From DRGT01 sp035685445 (GTDB taxonomy: Archaea > Thermoproteota > Nitrososphaeria > Nitrososphaerales > Nitrosopumilaceae): a DNA stretch of 14,642 nt. The stretch lies in contig DASSAK010000054.1 in assembly GCA_035685445.1 (NCBI GenBank), positions 1-14,642 of the forward strand. The letters are read 5' to 3'. The first letter of the stretch is position 1. The number at the start of each line of letters is the position of its first letter. Of the stretch, positions 13,871 through 14,642 are shown in pieces. Below the pieces are notes generated by a model. It was given only the letters and a program-made list of their open reading frames with translations. It did not search any database and was not told the origin of the DNA. The translations under genes were made by a program, and so were the position numbers.

Positions 13871-14236
13871 ATGAGCATACTATTAGCTCACAAATTTGAA
13901 GAGAAGAGAATGAGAAGGGCCTTACAAATGCTTCTTCTCGATAGAGGAAATGAATTTCGTGAACTCGGAGCTAGTGTATTTCCAACTGGTTCCAAACCAC
14001 AAACATCAATAAAGAATTGGGAGGAATATGTCCTTAACTTTTGTTTTGATGTGTCAGAAGCTTTCAAGTGTTGGTCAGGCAACAAGCAAATGGAAATAAA
14101 TTCTGCAATGAAAGCCCTGACAATATTACGTCAATGTTCAAAAAATAAAAAAACAATGAATCAAATGACACACTTACTAAACATAGCATACAACCTTGCT
14201 GAGGAATTCAAAGTAATTTACAGAAGAATAGAATAA
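13871..14236 (+). CDS. Small helical protein of unknown function
   Basis: I do not recognise this 121-residue protein. It is soluble, predicted mostly helical, and has neither signal peptide nor membrane segment. Notable are an N-terminal basic helix (EEKRMRRALQMLLLDRGNEF), the segment NWEEYVLNFCFDVSEAFKCW (49-68) with two cysteines and three aromatic residues, and a C-terminal helix with HLLNIAYNLAEEFKVIYRRI. The arrangement resembles a four-helix bundle. It shares its promoter dyad with the winged-helix gene at 8023 and the gene at 14632, so it may belong to the same regulon. The next gene starts 39 bases downstream on the same strand. Confidence 0.65.
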   Translation: MSILLAHKFEEKRMRRALQMLLLDRGNEFRELGASVFPTGSKPQTSIKNWEEYVLNFCFDVSEAFKCWSGNKQMEINSAMKALTILRQCSKNKKTMNQMTHLLNIAYNLAEEFKVIYRRIE

Positions 14237-14275
14237 AGCATCGATTAAATACGTATTTGAAGAAAAACGGCATAT

Positions 14276-14578
14276 ATGGATTTAAACAAAAAAGTGTTTG
14301 GTAGTATTGCTGTTAAAGAAATAATTGGAGGGGAGCCACCATTGTATCCAGAAACAACCAACAGATTAGAAAATGAATTTCGTTTCCTTGTAAATGAATT
14401 AAATAAAAAGTCTAGAGATGAATTAGAAAAATCTCTTCATGAACAAAAAGAAATCATAAAACAAATGAACAGCAAGTCAGGAGCCATGGCTTTAGCCCAA
14501 GATAAAATAAAATTATTTACTGATTTTAGTTTTAAATATACTCAAGAAATTGAAAATAAACTCAAGTCATTTGTATAA
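14276..14578 (+). CDS. Small coiled-coil protein of unknown function
   Basis: The 100-residue, highly charged and helical product is not recognised. After a short N-terminal part with a GGEPPLYPET turn (18-27), heptad-like stretches follow (ENEFRFLVNELNKK, DELEKSLHEQKEIIKQ), indicating a coiled coil, and a second helix ends FSFKYTQEIENKLKSFV. There are no cysteines or metal motifs. An ATTAAATAC box (14244-14252) is about 28 bases before the ATG at 14276, so it appears to have its own leaderless promoter despite following the 13871 gene closely. Confidence 0.62.
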   Translation: MDLNKKVFGSIAVKEIIGGEPPLYPETTNRLENEFRFLVNELNKKSRDELEKSLHEQKEIIKQMNSKSGAMALAQDKIKLFTDFSFKYTQEIENKLKSFV

Positions 14579-14585
14579 AAACGGG

Positions 14586-14611
14586 TGCAATGCAAACATA
14601 CTGTTTATGTT
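14586..14611 (+). promoter_or_regulatory. Promoter with TGCAATGCA dyad upstream of the gene at 14632
   Basis: TGCAATGCA (14586-14594), then 10 bases, then TTATGTT (14605-14611). The TATA-like element is 27 bases before the ATG at 14632, which matches a leaderless start. Spacing is identical to the copy at 13817. Confidence 0.55.
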
Positions 14612-14631
14612 ATTTCTGAGTAATTTATTTT

Positions 14632-14642
14632 ATGAAAATAAA
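14632..14642 (+). CDS. Probable start of a gene running out of the window
   Basis: Only ATG AAA ATA and two bases are visible, so nothing can be said about the product. The call rests on the promoter at 14586-14611, whose TATA spacing points exactly at this ATG. Confidence 0.35.

Overview
The window looks like a chromosomal segment of an ammonia-oxidising archaeon of the Nitrosopumilales (Nitrososphaerota, formerly Thaumarchaeota). The evidence is the low GC content, the abundance of membrane-anchored or secreted cupredoxins, one of which carries the tryptophan-rich N-terminal module (PDWIRN...ALWYGEG) I associate with this group, an Amt ammonium transporter paired with a PII protein, archaeal TATA boxes placed about 24-28 bases before start codons, and the winged-helix, CBS and zinc-finger regulators typical of these genomes. 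There are no tRNAs, rRNAs, CRISPR arrays, insertion sequences or integration marks. Genes are dense and no gene-free stretch exceeds about 190 bases.

Layout. Bases 1-273 hold the tail of an unidentified gene. A ferredoxin with one CxxDxxC half-site follows (386-685). A long minus-strand block runs from 735 to 7852. It contains a copper-binding cupredoxin (735-1727), a Cache-HAMP-class III nucleotide cyclase receptor (1893-3677) preceded by a second cupredoxin whose axial Met is Arg (3726-4250), a coupled pair made of an HExxH protein and a J-domain/beta-rich protein whose HPD motif is HSD (4326-5860), a membrane-anchored cupredoxin-like protein without copper ligands (5928-6404), a frameshifted UspA (6449-6872), and a malate/lactate dehydrogenase-family enzyme that appears to start at CTG (6944-7852).

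The plus-strand block from 8023 holds a winged-helix regulator, a four-CBS protein, a YjbQ-family protein, a small zinc ribbon without a canonical start, and a phosphoribosyltransferase. Its stop codon overlaps that of a convergent, degenerate PII protein. That PII gene is divergent from amt, with an intergenic region of about 110 bases, so this is the nitrogen-sensing node of the window. A CBS-C2H2 protein, an N-terminal ribbon-helix-helix-like protein and two small helical proteins of unknown function follow. A probable new gene begins at 14632.

The most interesting regulatory signal is a dyad-symmetric 9-mer, TGCA(A/T)TGCA. It occurs in front of three genes (8023, 13871 and 14632) at the same distance from the TATA-like element, which suggests a small co-regulated set, possibly controlled by the winged-helix protein encoded at 8023. 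A second theme is that many genes appear to be leaderless or nearly so, several with TTG starts placed exactly where TATA spacing predicts the transcript begins. All functional statements come from reading the sequence by eye; no database search was possible.
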